Below, piece after piece: positions 1 to 7,622 of a stretch of DNA of 64,000 bases. The notes beneath the pieces were generated by a model. That model was given only the letters and a program-made list of their open reading frames with translations. It searched no databases and had not been told where the DNA came from. The stretch lies in assembly GCF_907165195.1 (NCBI RefSeq), contig NZ_OU015584.1:558001-622000 (forward strand), read 5' to 3'. The stretch's first letter is position 1; every line of letters begins with the position of its first letter. Source of the stretch: Parvicella tangerina. Lineage in GTDB: Bacteria > Bacteroidota > Bacteroidia > Flavobacteriales_D > Parvicellaceae. The position numbers and the translations under genes are program-made.

Positions 1-611
1 ACAGTTGTCAGAAGTTCTGGTAGTGACGTTTCCAGATCAAAGCTCATCTTGCTAAAGTAGTTGCCTGCAAGCCCCAATGCAGAGTTTGTGAAGATGAATA
101 GGGCTGACACGGCCGCTGTTTCCTTGATGTTTCCCCAGCCAAGAAGTAAAATAACAGGACTTAAAATAATCCCTCCACCAATACCGATCATGCCACTAAA
201 TAGACCAATAGAAGCACCAATAAAAATGGAGAGTAACAAGTTAGATTGCTTTCTGTCGGCTGACGCCTTTTTTTCTAGCAAGAACCTAATAGTAGCAATA
301 AGTAAAAATACTCCCAGAATGCGTTTATACCATAAACTGTCGATTTCTAACATGCCACCGATAAACGAAGCAGGAATAGAACCAATAATAAACGGATAAA
401 ATAATCGACTATTGAAATGTCCTTCTTTTCTAAAGTGTAAAAAACTGATTCCCGCTACAAACAGGTTTAAGGTTAACGCAATGATTCGAATGTCTTCAAC
501 TGCAAAAGAACACAAAGCCATCAAAGCAAGATATCCACTGGCTCCACCATGTCCAACACTTGCGTAGAGAAACGCTACAATTGGCAGGATGACGAAAAAT
601 AAGTACTCCAT
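1..611 (-). CDS. TauE/SafE family sulfite/anion exporter-like membrane permease (partial, C-terminus off window)
   Basis: The reverse strand is open from an ATG at 609-611 to the left edge (203 codons, no stop). The protein is very hydrophobic, with the two half-repeat signatures of TauE/SafE permeases: a glycine-rich SVGHGGASGY near residue 19 and GMIGIGGGIILSP near residue 142. Family members export sulfite, sulfoacetate or related anions, or take up sulfur compounds; the substrate here is unknown. The ATG directly abuts the TAA of moeA (612-614), so the two genes are almost certainly co-transcribed. I infer a link to sulfur or molybdoenzyme metabolism from this pairing only. The C-terminal part lies outside the window. 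Confidence 0.88.
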   Translation of the reverse strand, partial: MEYLFFVILPIVAFLYASVGHGGASGYLALMALCSFAVEDIRIIALTLNLFVAGISFLHFRKEGHFNSRLFYPFIIGSIPASFIGGMLEIDSLWYKRILGVFLLIATIRFLLEKKASADRKQSNLLLSIFIGASIGLFSGMIGIGGGIILSPVILLLGWGNIKETAAVSALFIFTNSALGLAGNYFSKMSFDLETSLPELLTT

Positions 612-1793
612 TTAGGATAGTTTGATTACTTCTACTGTTTCACCTTCCTGCGGAGTAGAGTGAGATGGTAAATGGATCAGGGCATTGGCTTCTGCAAACG
701 ACTTAAGCATGGCAGAACTCTGACCTTCCAAGATTTTTACTGTTCCATTATTGTCGTCATACGCTTTTAGGAATTGTTCCCTAGAATTTGACTTAGTTAA
801 AGAGGTGGTAAGTGTAGAGGTCGATTTTGGTAAACCGATAAAGCCTTGCCCAGACAACTTATTCAGTGCTGGAAGCACGTAGATATAGAAACACGTCAAT
901 GCAGCCGCAGGATTTCCAGGTAAGGCAAAGACTAACTTGTTGCCTTTGGTTCCAAAAAACAGCGGTTTTCCAGGCTTTTGATTAACCTTGTAAAACACTT
1001 GCTTCACGCCATTCTCTTGGAGTCCTTTCCCAACGAAATCATAATCACCAACAGAAATACCCCCTGAAATAATGAGCACATCAGATTCATGCAATGCTTT
1101 CTTGAGCCCCTTGCAGACTTCATTATAATCATCCTGTAGATGCCTCGAATGGCGACTCTCGTAGCCAAGTGAATGCAATGCGGATGACAACATGACGCTA
1201 TTACTCTCAAAAATTTTGCCCTCAGGTAAGGTGTTTAGCTCATCTGGAGAGATCAGTTCGTTTCCAGTTGAAATGATACTGATAATTGGTTTACGGACTA
1301 CAGAGAGGTCTTTGATCCCTAAGTTTGCTAAAAAACCAATAGTAGCCGGATTTACCTTACCTCCTTTAAGGATACTTGTTTCTCCTTTTTTAATTTGTTC
1401 GCCTTGCCACCTAATATTTGCTCCTTTTGTTGGTGTTTTGGTAACGGATATGACGTTTCCCTTTTCAACAATATCTTCAATCCTACAAACGAGATCTGCA
1501 GTTTTTGGAACCATGGCTCCAGTAAAGATCTTTACAGCTTCTCCCTTTGACAAACTAAATTCGCTGGCGTCATCTCCTGCTTGAATTTCACCAATAACTG
1601 AGTAAGTATCTTCACCTCCCAGACAGATTGCATATCCATCCATAGCTGATTGATCAAATGGTGGGAGGTCGATTTTTGCGGTAACGTCTTCTGTCGTGAT
1701 ACAACCAAGACTTTTGCTTAATGCAGTGGTTACCGCTTCAAGTGGTCTGGTTGAGTCGCTAATTAGAGAAATTGCTTCAGCTGTTGAAATCAT
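612..1793 (-). CDS. moeA: Molybdopterin molybdenumtransferase MoeA
   Basis: A 393-residue protein of normal MoeA length (about 390-410). MoeA inserts molybdate into adenylylated molybdopterin, the last step of molybdenum cofactor synthesis, in the cytoplasm. Hallmarks visible: PPFDQSAMDGYAI at about residues 44-56, a GxxWQGEQIKKGE-like segment near 130, the MoCF-binding core SGGISVGDYDFVGKG near 243, QKPGKPLFFG near 272 and the ALPGNPAAAL loop near 290, followed by the C-terminal beta domain. It is transcribed away from the oxidase operon and continues directly into the TauE/SafE gene. Further Moco genes (mobA::moaD, moaE) lie about 55 kb away in this window, so the pathway is split over at least two loci. 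Confidence 0.95.
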   Translation of the reverse strand: MISTAEAISLISDSTRPLEAVTTALSKSLGCITTEDVTAKIDLPPFDQSAMDGYAICLGGEDTYSVIGEIQAGDDASEFSLSKGEAVKIFTGAMVPKTADLVCRIEDIVEKGNVISVTKTPTKGANIRWQGEQIKKGETSILKGGKVNPATIGFLANLGIKDLSVVRKPIISIISTGNELISPDELNTLPEGKIFESNSVMLSSALHSLGYESRHSRHLQDDYNEVCKGLKKALHESDVLIISGGISVGDYDFVGKGLQENGVKQVFYKVNQKPGKPLFFGTKGNKLVFALPGNPAAALTCFYIYVLPALNKLSGQGFIGLPKSTSTLTTSLTKSNSREQFLKAYDDNNGTVKILEGQSSAMLKSFAEANALIHLPSHSTPQEGETVEVIKLS

Positions 1794-1871
1794 AGTGGAT
1801 GGTAAACGTTACTAATGTTGCACAAACTTAAAAAAACTACAAACGATAAACCACAACTTGAAAGGAACAAC

Positions 1872-1879
1872 TATCTTTG
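1872..1879 (+). promoter_or_regulatory. Bacteroidota -7 promoter element (TATCTTTG) of the oxidase operon
   Basis: Exact match to the Bacteroidota TAnnTTTG -7 consensus, 21 bases before the TTG start of ctaB. It lies in the divergent gap between moeA and ctaB. No well-spaced -33 TTG is apparent. Confidence 0.6.
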
Positions 1880-1900
1880 CCCCCTGAAAATCAGGTTTAA

Positions 1901-2818
1901 TTGGCTGAAAACACAGAAATTATTAGTTCAAAGGTAAAGCAATATTCTAAGGTACAAGATTTTGTAGCGTTGGGCAAGTTGAGGCTAGCTTCATTAGTCG
2001 TTTTTTCAGCTGCACTTGGTTATCTGATTGCGCTTCCATCCATTGCTCATTTTGATTGGGTTTCCTTTGGAGCTTTAGTCATTGGCGGTTTTTTGGTTAC
2101 TGCGGCATCCAATGCCTTTAATCAAGTCTGGGAGAGAAACCTGGATGTTAAAATGGATCGAACAAAGGATCGTCCCGTTGCCGCTGGTAGGTTATCTGCA
2201 AAGGAAGCAGTGTTATTTGCTGTTTTTTCGGGAGTTTTGGGAGAGGTAATGCTCTTTATGCTCAACCCTTTAAGTGGAGCTTTGGGCTTACTAGCTATGG
2301 TTATGTATGTTTTGCTTTACACACCTTTGAAGACGGTTTCTCCAATAGCTGTTTTTGTGGGTGCTTTCCCTGGTAGCATTCCTCCAATGTTGGGTTATAT
2401 TGCTGTAACGGGTGAGTTTGGCTGGTTTCCAGGAGTACTTTTTTTAACGCAATTCTTTTGGCAGTTTCCGCATTTCTGGGCGATCGCATGGAATATTCAC
2501 GATGATTACTTAAAAGCAGGTTTTCGTTTGCTACCCAGCAAGGGTGGTAGAACAAAAGGGAGCGCTTTTCAGATCTTTATTTACAGTGCAGCACTAATTC
2601 CTATAGGTATTTTACCCTGTATTCAATTGACTCCTGAAATGGAACCCATGTGTTCGTCTTATGCAGTTTTTGTGCTCATACCGTTGGGTCTGATGAAAAC
2701 AATTCCAGCAATGAGATTGTATCAAACATTGAATAAAAAATATGCTAAACAGTTGATGTTTGCCTCGTTTATCTACCTCCCAGTTGCGCAGTTGGCGTAT
2801 TATTTCTTTAAGCTTTAA
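1901..2818 (+). CDS. ctaB: Protoheme IX farnesyltransferase (heme O synthase)
   Basis: A 305-residue UbiA-superfamily polytopic membrane protein that farnesylates heme B to heme O, the precursor of the heme A used by cytochrome c oxidase. The prenyl-diphosphate/Mg-binding DxxxD motif is present (D82/D86 in RNLDVKMDRTKDRP), as is the family's FPHFW...HDDY segment (about residues 189-203). The start is taken as TTG at 1901, the only initiator that keeps the usual short N-terminus; a TAnnTTTG promoter lies just upstream. Its stop is followed directly by the first subunit III gene, heading an operon that runs to 7603. It is the first gene; subunits I and II, often adjacent in relatives, are not present. 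Confidence 0.95.
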   Translation: MAENTEIISSKVKQYSKVQDFVALGKLRLASLVVFSAALGYLIALPSIAHFDWVSFGALVIGGFLVTAASNAFNQVWERNLDVKMDRTKDRPVAAGRLSAKEAVLFAVFSGVLGEVMLFMLNPLSGALGLLAMVMYVLLYTPLKTVSPIAVFVGAFPGSIPPMLGYIAVTGEFGWFPGVLFLTQFFWQFPHFWAIAWNIHDDYLKAGFRLLPSKGGRTKGSAFQIFIYSAALIPIGILPCIQLTPEMEPMCSSYAVFVLIPLGLMKTIPAMRLYQTLNKKYAKQLMFASFIYLPVAQLAYYFFKL

Positions 2819-2820
2819 TT

Positions 2821-4110
2821 ATGACGGAAGAAACAGTGAACGAACAAGGGTATACCCCTTCGGAAGTGCAAGAAAGAAGAGAACGTACGTATAAATTGAT
2901 CACGGTGCTATTCATGGCAGCTATCTTGATGTTATTTGCTGGTTTGATCAGTGCCGTAGTCGTTTCGAAAATGGATGGTTTTTGGGTAAACCTAAAGTTA
3001 CCATCCGCTTTTTACTGGAGTACACTAACGATCGCAATCAGCAGTTTAACTTTTATCCTTGGTAAACGCTTTGCGATCAAGAATAATCAGGGCGGGCTGA
3101 AAGCAATGATATCCTTAACCTTGTTGTTAGGTTTTGCTTTTATGTTTTTTCAGTTTCAAGGTTGGAAACAACTCGTAGATTCAGGGAACATGGTGCATGG
3201 TGGAATCTATTTCGACAAGGGAGCCTATGGAGATCGGTTTGTAGTCCTAAAAGATGGTGTGCCTATTCACTTTGATGGAGAAAGATATGTGCTGGAAGGA
3301 GATACGTTGACTGGGAGTGATGTAAATTCAATCAAAGATTTTGTATACCCAATTTGCAAGGAGGATCGAAAATTTATTAATCACCCTTATGAGTTCTCCA
3401 ATTACGGTAGTCCTTATTCCATCGGACTAGTCGCGAAAACCAGCCTTAAGCCGAGTGAACTGGATCTGCAAGATGGTAAGTTGATGAAGAACGGTCAAGA
3501 GCTGCCGCTAACAGATCGTTCAACACTATTTGCCTTTGCTTTTGGGATTAAAAATGAAACGGCATTCTTCGGTATGAAAGGGGAGTATGGTACTGATTTC
3601 TCAATTTCGTTGAATGGAGAAGTGTTGGACTTTATTGATCGAAGACTCTATTTTCCGTCTTCTGAAATTGGTAAAGAAAAGATCAACGCTATCGAAACGA
3701 AGCACTTTGAAGGTGGTAAGGAATATGTGATCAAAGGTGGGAAGGTTTATTCAGAAGGTGAGGAAGTAACTGTCAACGATTTTCATTTTGAAGATCTTAA
3801 GACCGGGACAGACTACTATATCCTTGATGGTGTATGGTATTTGATCGGAGAAGAAATCAGCGCTGGTCAATACAATAAATTCTATCAGGCAAGTAATACG
3901 GCCAGTTCTTATGTCTATGTTTTAAGCGCAATGCACGGTCTTCACATTTTGTTTGGGTTCGGATTACTGGTGGTGCTTTTAGTTCGATCATTCAAAGGTT
4001 ACTACAACTCAGAGCATTACGTGGGGTTGACCGTTGGGGGATACTTTTGGCATTTTCTGGGAGTATTGTGGTTAGGACTCTTTGTTTTCTGGATGTCAAT
4101 CACTATTTAG
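2821..4110 (+). CDS. Cytochrome c oxidase subunit III-like protein with a ~230-residue insertion
   Basis: A 429-residue protein with a subunit III membrane core. Helices are visible at about residues 26-50, 66-86, 95-118, 361-390 and 399-429; the last two contain the typical SAMHGLHILFGFG and GYFWHFLGVLWLGLF segments. Bacteroidota usually carry two subunit III genes in tandem, and this is the first; relatives are about 190-330 residues. Here, between helix 3 (QGWKQLVDSG) and helix 4 (SSYVYVLSAMHG), a hydrophilic stretch of about 230 residues is inserted, rich in short beta-like units such as VLKDGVPIHFDGERYVLEGD and YYILDGVWYLIGEE. The reading frame is uninterrupted and codon use looks like the neighbours, so it is a real insertion. 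It starts 2 bases after ctaB. Confidence 0.85.
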   Translation: MTEETVNEQGYTPSEVQERRERTYKLITVLFMAAILMLFAGLISAVVVSKMDGFWVNLKLPSAFYWSTLTIAISSLTFILGKRFAIKNNQGGLKAMISLTLLLGFAFMFFQFQGWKQLVDSGNMVHGGIYFDKGAYGDRFVVLKDGVPIHFDGERYVLEGDTLTGSDVNSIKDFVYPICKEDRKFINHPYEFSNYGSPYSIGLVAKTSLKPSELDLQDGKLMKNGQELPLTDRSTLFAFAFGIKNETAFFGMKGEYGTDFSISLNGEVLDFIDRRLYFPSSEIGKEKINAIETKHFEGGKEYVIKGGKVYSEGEEVTVNDFHFEDLKTGTDYYILDGVWYLIGEEISAGQYNKFYQASNTASSYVYVLSAMHGLHILFGFGLLVVLLVRSFKGYYNSEHYVGLTVGGYFWHFLGVLWLGLFVFWMSITI

Positions 4111-4195
4111 AATTATTCTAAAATCATTATTTAGCAAGATTTCTATTAAAATTTAGAGATAATGCTTAAACTTGCACTTTCAAAATTTGTGAAAA

Positions 4196-5029
4196 ATGGC
4201 AGGACACGCTAAGGAAGTAGATGCAGCAACGGCATGGGGAGGAGACGGCTCTCCGTTTAGAATTTCTTATGGAAAGCAAATGATGTGGTTCTTCTTATTG
4301 TCGGATGCATTGACATTTGGAGGACTTTTGTGTGCTTATGGTTATTTTAGACATCAGTACGGTTCATGGCCGGTAGGAGAGGAAGTGTTTAATGCGATGC
4401 CTTTCTTAGGGAATGGCTATCCGTTGATGTATGTTGCTTTGATGACCTTCATCCTTATTGTTAGTTCCGTAACTATGGTACTGGCTGTTGAAGCTGGTCA
4501 CCGACTGGATAAGAAGGGAGTGATCAAATGGCTTACACTGACTGTTGTAGGAGGGCTTTTCTTCGTTGGTTCGCAGGCTTGGGAGTGGTATCACTTTATT
4601 CACGGTTCACATTATGGTGTTTATCTCACTACAGAAGGTTGGGGTACGCTGATGGAACTGGATATAGAGAAACAGATTGCCGTCTTTGATTTTCATCATG
4701 GTCGAGAGATTATAGAGGGAGCCAAAGGATGGGAGTTATATTCTCATTCAGTAGCGGAAAATATGGGGCACATTCAAGGTGCTAACATGACGGAAAATGA
4801 ATATGCACCAATGATTCCTCAATTCGCAAACTTGTTTTTCTTCATTACTGGTTTTCACGGATTTCACGTATTTTCAGGAGTGGTGATTAACTTGATCATA
4901 TTGATTAATGTGGTTAAGGGTGTTTACGATGAAAGAGGACACTTCGAAATGGTAGAAAAAGTTGGATTGTACTGGCACTTTGTAGATTTAGTTTGGGTAT
5001 TTGTATTTACCTTCTTCTACTTGGTTTAA
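4196..5029 (+). CDS. ctaE: Cytochrome c oxidase subunit III
   Basis: A 277-residue membrane protein and the second subunit III of the operon. Subunit III is a structural subunit of the aa3-type terminal oxidase that stabilises subunit I and helps proton uptake. Visible features: helix 1 with QMMWFFLLSDALTFGG, the QAWEWYHFIHG segment near residue 125, and the conserved FFFITGFHGFHVFSG near 215, ending with YWHFVDLVWVFVFTFFYLV. A loop of about 75 residues between the middle helices is also seen in Bacteroidota homologues. It is separated from the preceding gene by 85 AT-rich bases, the largest gap in the operon, so a secondary promoter is possible, although I see no clear TAnnTTTG there. Confidence 0.93.
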   Translation: MAGHAKEVDAATAWGGDGSPFRISYGKQMMWFFLLSDALTFGGLLCAYGYFRHQYGSWPVGEEVFNAMPFLGNGYPLMYVALMTFILIVSSVTMVLAVEAGHRLDKKGVIKWLTLTVVGGLFFVGSQAWEWYHFIHGSHYGVYLTTEGWGTLMELDIEKQIAVFDFHHGREIIEGAKGWELYSHSVAENMGHIQGANMTENEYAPMIPQFANLFFFITGFHGFHVFSGVVINLIILINVVKGVYDERGHFEMVEKVGLYWHFVDLVWVFVFTFFYLV

Positions 5030-5053
5030 ATTAAAGATTATAGTCTTCTAGAT

Positions 5054-5437
5054 ATGGAAAGAGATGATTTAATAAGAGATAACGAGTATTCATTGTCAGC
5101 GAATCATGATGAAGCTCATGGAAAAGAGATCAGAAAGACGATCTGGTTTGTTACAGGTTTGTTAACACTTATTACTGTGGTTGAAGTTCTTGTTGGGGCT
5201 TTTATTAAGCAATATGACGAAGGTACTGTTGCTGGTTATTGGTGGATTGTCAAGTATAGCTTTATCGCATTAACTCTTGTTAAAGCAGGTTACATCGTGT
5301 TGAAGTTCATGCACTTAGGTGACGAGACGAAATCGTTTAAATATGTTTTGCTTGTGCCTTATTTCATATTTATTGCTTACTTGATCTTTATACTACTCAC
5401 TGAAAGTACCTACTGGAATGGAATTTTATTCCCATAA
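5054..5437 (+). CDS. Cytochrome c oxidase subunit IV (caa3/aa3-type, CtaF-like)
   Basis: A 127-residue protein with three predicted membrane helices (about residues 30-50, 68-88 and 97-117) after a hydrophilic N-terminus. It matches the small prokaryotic subunit IV family in the YIVLKFMHLGDETKSFKYV segment, which ends the second helix. It sits 24 bases after subunit III and 9 bases before the first SCO gene, the usual Bacteroidota order. It probably acts as an assembly or stability subunit of the oxidase in the inner membrane. Confidence 0.88.
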   Translation: MERDDLIRDNEYSLSANHDEAHGKEIRKTIWFVTGLLTLITVVEVLVGAFIKQYDEGTVAGYWWIVKYSFIALTLVKAGYIVLKFMHLGDETKSFKYVLLVPYFIFIAYLIFILLTESTYWNGILFP

Positions 5438-5446
5438 ATCAGTACG

Positions 5447-6151
5447 ATGAGTAAAAAAGAACGAAGCTTAATTTCTAAGATATTATTGTTTGCCGGAATG
5501 TTTGGATTTCCGGCTTTTTTTATTCTCTTCTTCGCGTTAGGGAAGCAGAATTTTGAGTACTTGCTTTATTACGGAGATCATAAGGTAGTCACCAAGACCG
5601 TAGACGGTGAAGAGATTCAAGATACGATTTACTATAAAGTACCTCAATTCAAATTTGATACTCCAGATGGAGGAATGATTACGAACAGTGACTTTAAAGA
5701 TAAGATCCTAGTGGTTAATTTTATTCAGATGGACTGTCCCAATAAGTGTAACCTCGATTTCTTTGCTTTTAAGCGGTTTGTTGCGGATGAGGTGATTGCT
5801 AATGACGGTTTTAAAGATGTAGAGATCATATCATGTGTATTGGACTCTGGTGTTACCAATGAAAGAATTTTGGAGTTCATCGACTTTCACGAAATCAATA
5901 CGGATCGGTGGCACATTGTTACTGGGAATATGGGACAGATCTACGATACGGATATGAAGACACAGAACCCATGGCAAGCGGAAGATGTAGATTATGGGTA
6001 CCCAAAAGTGGCTCATATAATGACGTTGCTTCTCGATCAAGAAAGACATATTAGAGGAAAGTATATTACCCCGCAAACAAGCGAGAATAAAAGAGTAACG
6101 AAAGAAATTAGTATCCTTTTACGTGAACAAGAAGAAAATGGCGGTGTTTAG
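5447..6151 (+). CDS. SCO1/SenC family copper chaperone for cytochrome oxidase (first copy)
   Basis: A 234-residue thioredoxin-fold protein anchored by one N-terminal helix (about residues 11-32), with the rest periplasmic. SCO proteins deliver copper to, or reduce, the CuA site of oxidase subunit II. The copper-binding CxxxC is visible as DCPNKCNLDFF near residue 97, and the distal histidine as PKVAHIMTLL near 190. The C-terminal 14 bases overlap the next SCO gene, so the two are translationally coupled. Two tandem SCO paralogues in one operon suggests division of labour (for example, metal transfer versus thiol reduction); that is inference. Confidence 0.9.
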   Translation: MSKKERSLISKILLFAGMFGFPAFFILFFALGKQNFEYLLYYGDHKVVTKTVDGEEIQDTIYYKVPQFKFDTPDGGMITNSDFKDKILVVNFIQMDCPNKCNLDFFAFKRFVADEVIANDGFKDVEIISCVLDSGVTNERILEFIDFHEINTDRWHIVTGNMGQIYDTDMKTQNPWQAEDVDYGYPKVAHIMTLLLDQERHIRGKYITPQTSENKRVTKEISILLREQEENGGV

Positions 6152-6806
6152 ATTGATTGGCTTTTTCCTTGCTTGCTTCATTTTTCTTCACAGTTGTAAA
6201 CAAGGTGATTCAGAGGCAAGTTCTTCGGAAGAGAAGGAAGCAAAGACATCTTTGCCAATTTTTGGTGTTAAAGAGTTTATTCCTGGAGTGGATTCGGACA
6301 CGGTTTATCACACAGTAGAGGACTGGAAATTTATCAACCAGGATAGTCTTTATGTGAGTAAATCTGACTACCTCGGAAAGCCTTACATTGCATATTTCTT
6401 CTTCTCTCACTGCCCCAAGATTTGTCCCAAGATCAACTCAAATATGAAGTACTTTCAAGAACAGACATCAGGGCTTGAATACAATGTTATCGCACATACT
6501 GTTGATCCAGAAAGAGATTCAGTGGAGCGGCTAAAATTTTATGGAGATGAGTACGGTTTTGATTATGCTAACTATAACTTTGTAACTGGAAACAAAGAAG
6601 AGATTTACACATTAGGTGTAAAAAGTTACCTTGTTCCCAATCAGGAAGATGCCTTGGCACCTGGTGGGTTTCTGCATTCGGAAAAACTGATCCTGATCGA
6701 TAGCAAAGGAAGGATTAGAGGTTATTATGAAGGAACGGAGAAAGATGAAGTGGATTTATTGATTGAGGATTTGAAATTATTGATTAAACTTGAAGAGAAT
6801 GAGTGA
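6138..6806 (+). CDS. SCO1/SenC family lipoprotein (second copy)
   Basis: About 222 residues from the ATG at 6138; a GTG at 6123 in the same frame is less likely because the ATG gives a proper lipoprotein signal (MAVFRLIGFFLACFIFLHSC, lipobox Cys20). The CxxxC copper motif reads HCPKICPKINSN and the distal His lies in GGFLHSEKLILID. It is predicted to sit on the periplasmic face of a membrane as a copper chaperone or thiol-disulfide reductase for the CuA centre. It overlaps the upstream SCO gene and the downstream DUF420 gene (ATG at 6799 inside its last codons), indicating a tightly packed operon. Confidence 0.9.
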   Translation: MAVFRLIGFFLACFIFLHSCKQGDSEASSSEEKEAKTSLPIFGVKEFIPGVDSDTVYHTVEDWKFINQDSLYVSKSDYLGKPYIAYFFFSHCPKICPKINSNMKYFQEQTSGLEYNVIAHTVDPERDSVERLKFYGDEYGFDYANYNFVTGNKEEIYTLGVKSYLVPNQEDALAPGGFLHSEKLILIDSKGRIRGYYEGTEKDEVDLLIEDLKLLIKLEENE

Positions 6807-7344
6807 CGCAGTAGCAAGAGATGAACAAAAATTTAAGCTGTGGATTACGGTTTTGTCTATTGCAATTCCTGTTGCTGTTGCTGTTCTTTTTGGTGTTAAC
6901 CTGCGTGAACTTGGCCTCAACGTTAAGCCATTAACTTTTTTGCCTCCGATTTATGCAAGCATTAATGGATTGACAGCAGTATTGCTAGTCGGGGCTATTC
7001 TTGCGATTAAAAAGGGAAATCGAAAGCTTCACGAACGCTTAATCAAGTTTGCATTAGTGTGTTCAAGTTTGTTTTTGGTGATGTATGTAGCCTACCACAT
7101 GACATCTGACAGTACTCCCTATGGCGGAGAAGGTGCTATGAGGTATGTTTATTTTTTTATTTTAATTAGCCATATTGTGCTGTCTGTAGTTATTATTCCA
7201 TTCGTTTTGGTAACCTACACTAGAGCGTTATTAGGAAAGTTTAATGCACATAAGAAAATTGCTCGAATCGCTTTCCCATTGTGGTTATATGTTGCCATTA
7301 CTGGAGTAGTAGTGTACTTAATGATTAGTCCATATTATGTTTAG
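6799..7344 (+). CDS. DUF420 family membrane protein, cytochrome oxidase assembly
   Basis: About 181 residues from the ATG at 6799, which overlaps the SCO stop (a TTG at 6790 is in frame but less likely). Five hydrophobic helices with the family's histidines: GNRKLHERLIKFAL, VMYVAYHMTSD and ILISHIVLSVVIIP, then FNAHKKIARIAFPLWLY. DUF420 proteins (related to Bacillus CtaM) are found in oxidase operons and are implicated in assembly of aa3 oxidase, probably via heme or CuB handling. The 3' end overlaps the next small gene by 8 bases. Confidence 0.85.
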   Translation: MSDAVARDEQKFKLWITVLSIAIPVAVAVLFGVNLRELGLNVKPLTFLPPIYASINGLTAVLLVGAILAIKKGNRKLHERLIKFALVCSSLFLVMYVAYHMTSDSTPYGGEGAMRYVYFFILISHIVLSVVIIPFVLVTYTRALLGKFNAHKKIARIAFPLWLYVAITGVVVYLMISPYYV

Positions 7345-7603
7345 AAAAGTACTTCAGATATTTATTTTAGTATTGGGCTTGGTCATGTTTAATGCGCAAG
7401 CTCTAGCTCAAGGATGCGTAAACTGTAGGACTCAAATAGAAAGTAGTCAACAGAACGAATTAACAGTAGGTAATGGAATTAATGCCGGTATTACAATTCT
7501 TATGATCTCCCCATACATCCTTTTGGCGGTTGCTTTTTACTTTATTTTTGGCAAAAGGGTGAAGTACTTCTTTAAAGACCTGATCGGGCTTTGGAAAAAA
7601 TGA
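7337..7603 (+). CDS. Small membrane protein with periplasmic CxxC at end of oxidase operon
   Basis: An 88-residue protein with a signal peptide (cleavage probably after ALAQ, residue 25), then a short periplasmic segment GCVNCRTQIESSQQ with a CxxC pair, and one C-terminal helix (about residues 48-72) with a basic tail. Proteins of this kind (Cys-x-x-Cys after a signal sequence, then a helix) are recurrent at the end of Bacteroidota oxidase operons. The function is not known to me; copper or redox handling is an inference from the CxxC and the location. Translation is coupled to the DUF420 gene by an 8-base overlap. Confidence 0.8.
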   Translation: MFRKVLQIFILVLGLVMFNAQALAQGCVNCRTQIESSQQNELTVGNGINAGITILMISPYILLAVAFYFIFGKRVKYFFKDLIGLWKK

Positions 7604-7610
7604 AAATTCC

Positions 7611-7618
7611 TACCTTCG
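7611..7618 (+). promoter_or_regulatory. Probable -7 promoter element (TACCTTCG) 4 bases before the GTG start
   Basis: Seven of eight positions fit TAnnTTTG. The element ends only 4 bases before the GTG at 7623, which would give a leaderless transcript. Confidence 0.45.
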
Positions 7619-7622
7619 TAGG

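Noticed and set aside
61-399. 112-residue open frame on the + strand
   Set aside because: It is antisense to the TauE/SafE gene, whose reverse-strand frame has clear family motifs and runs to the window edge.
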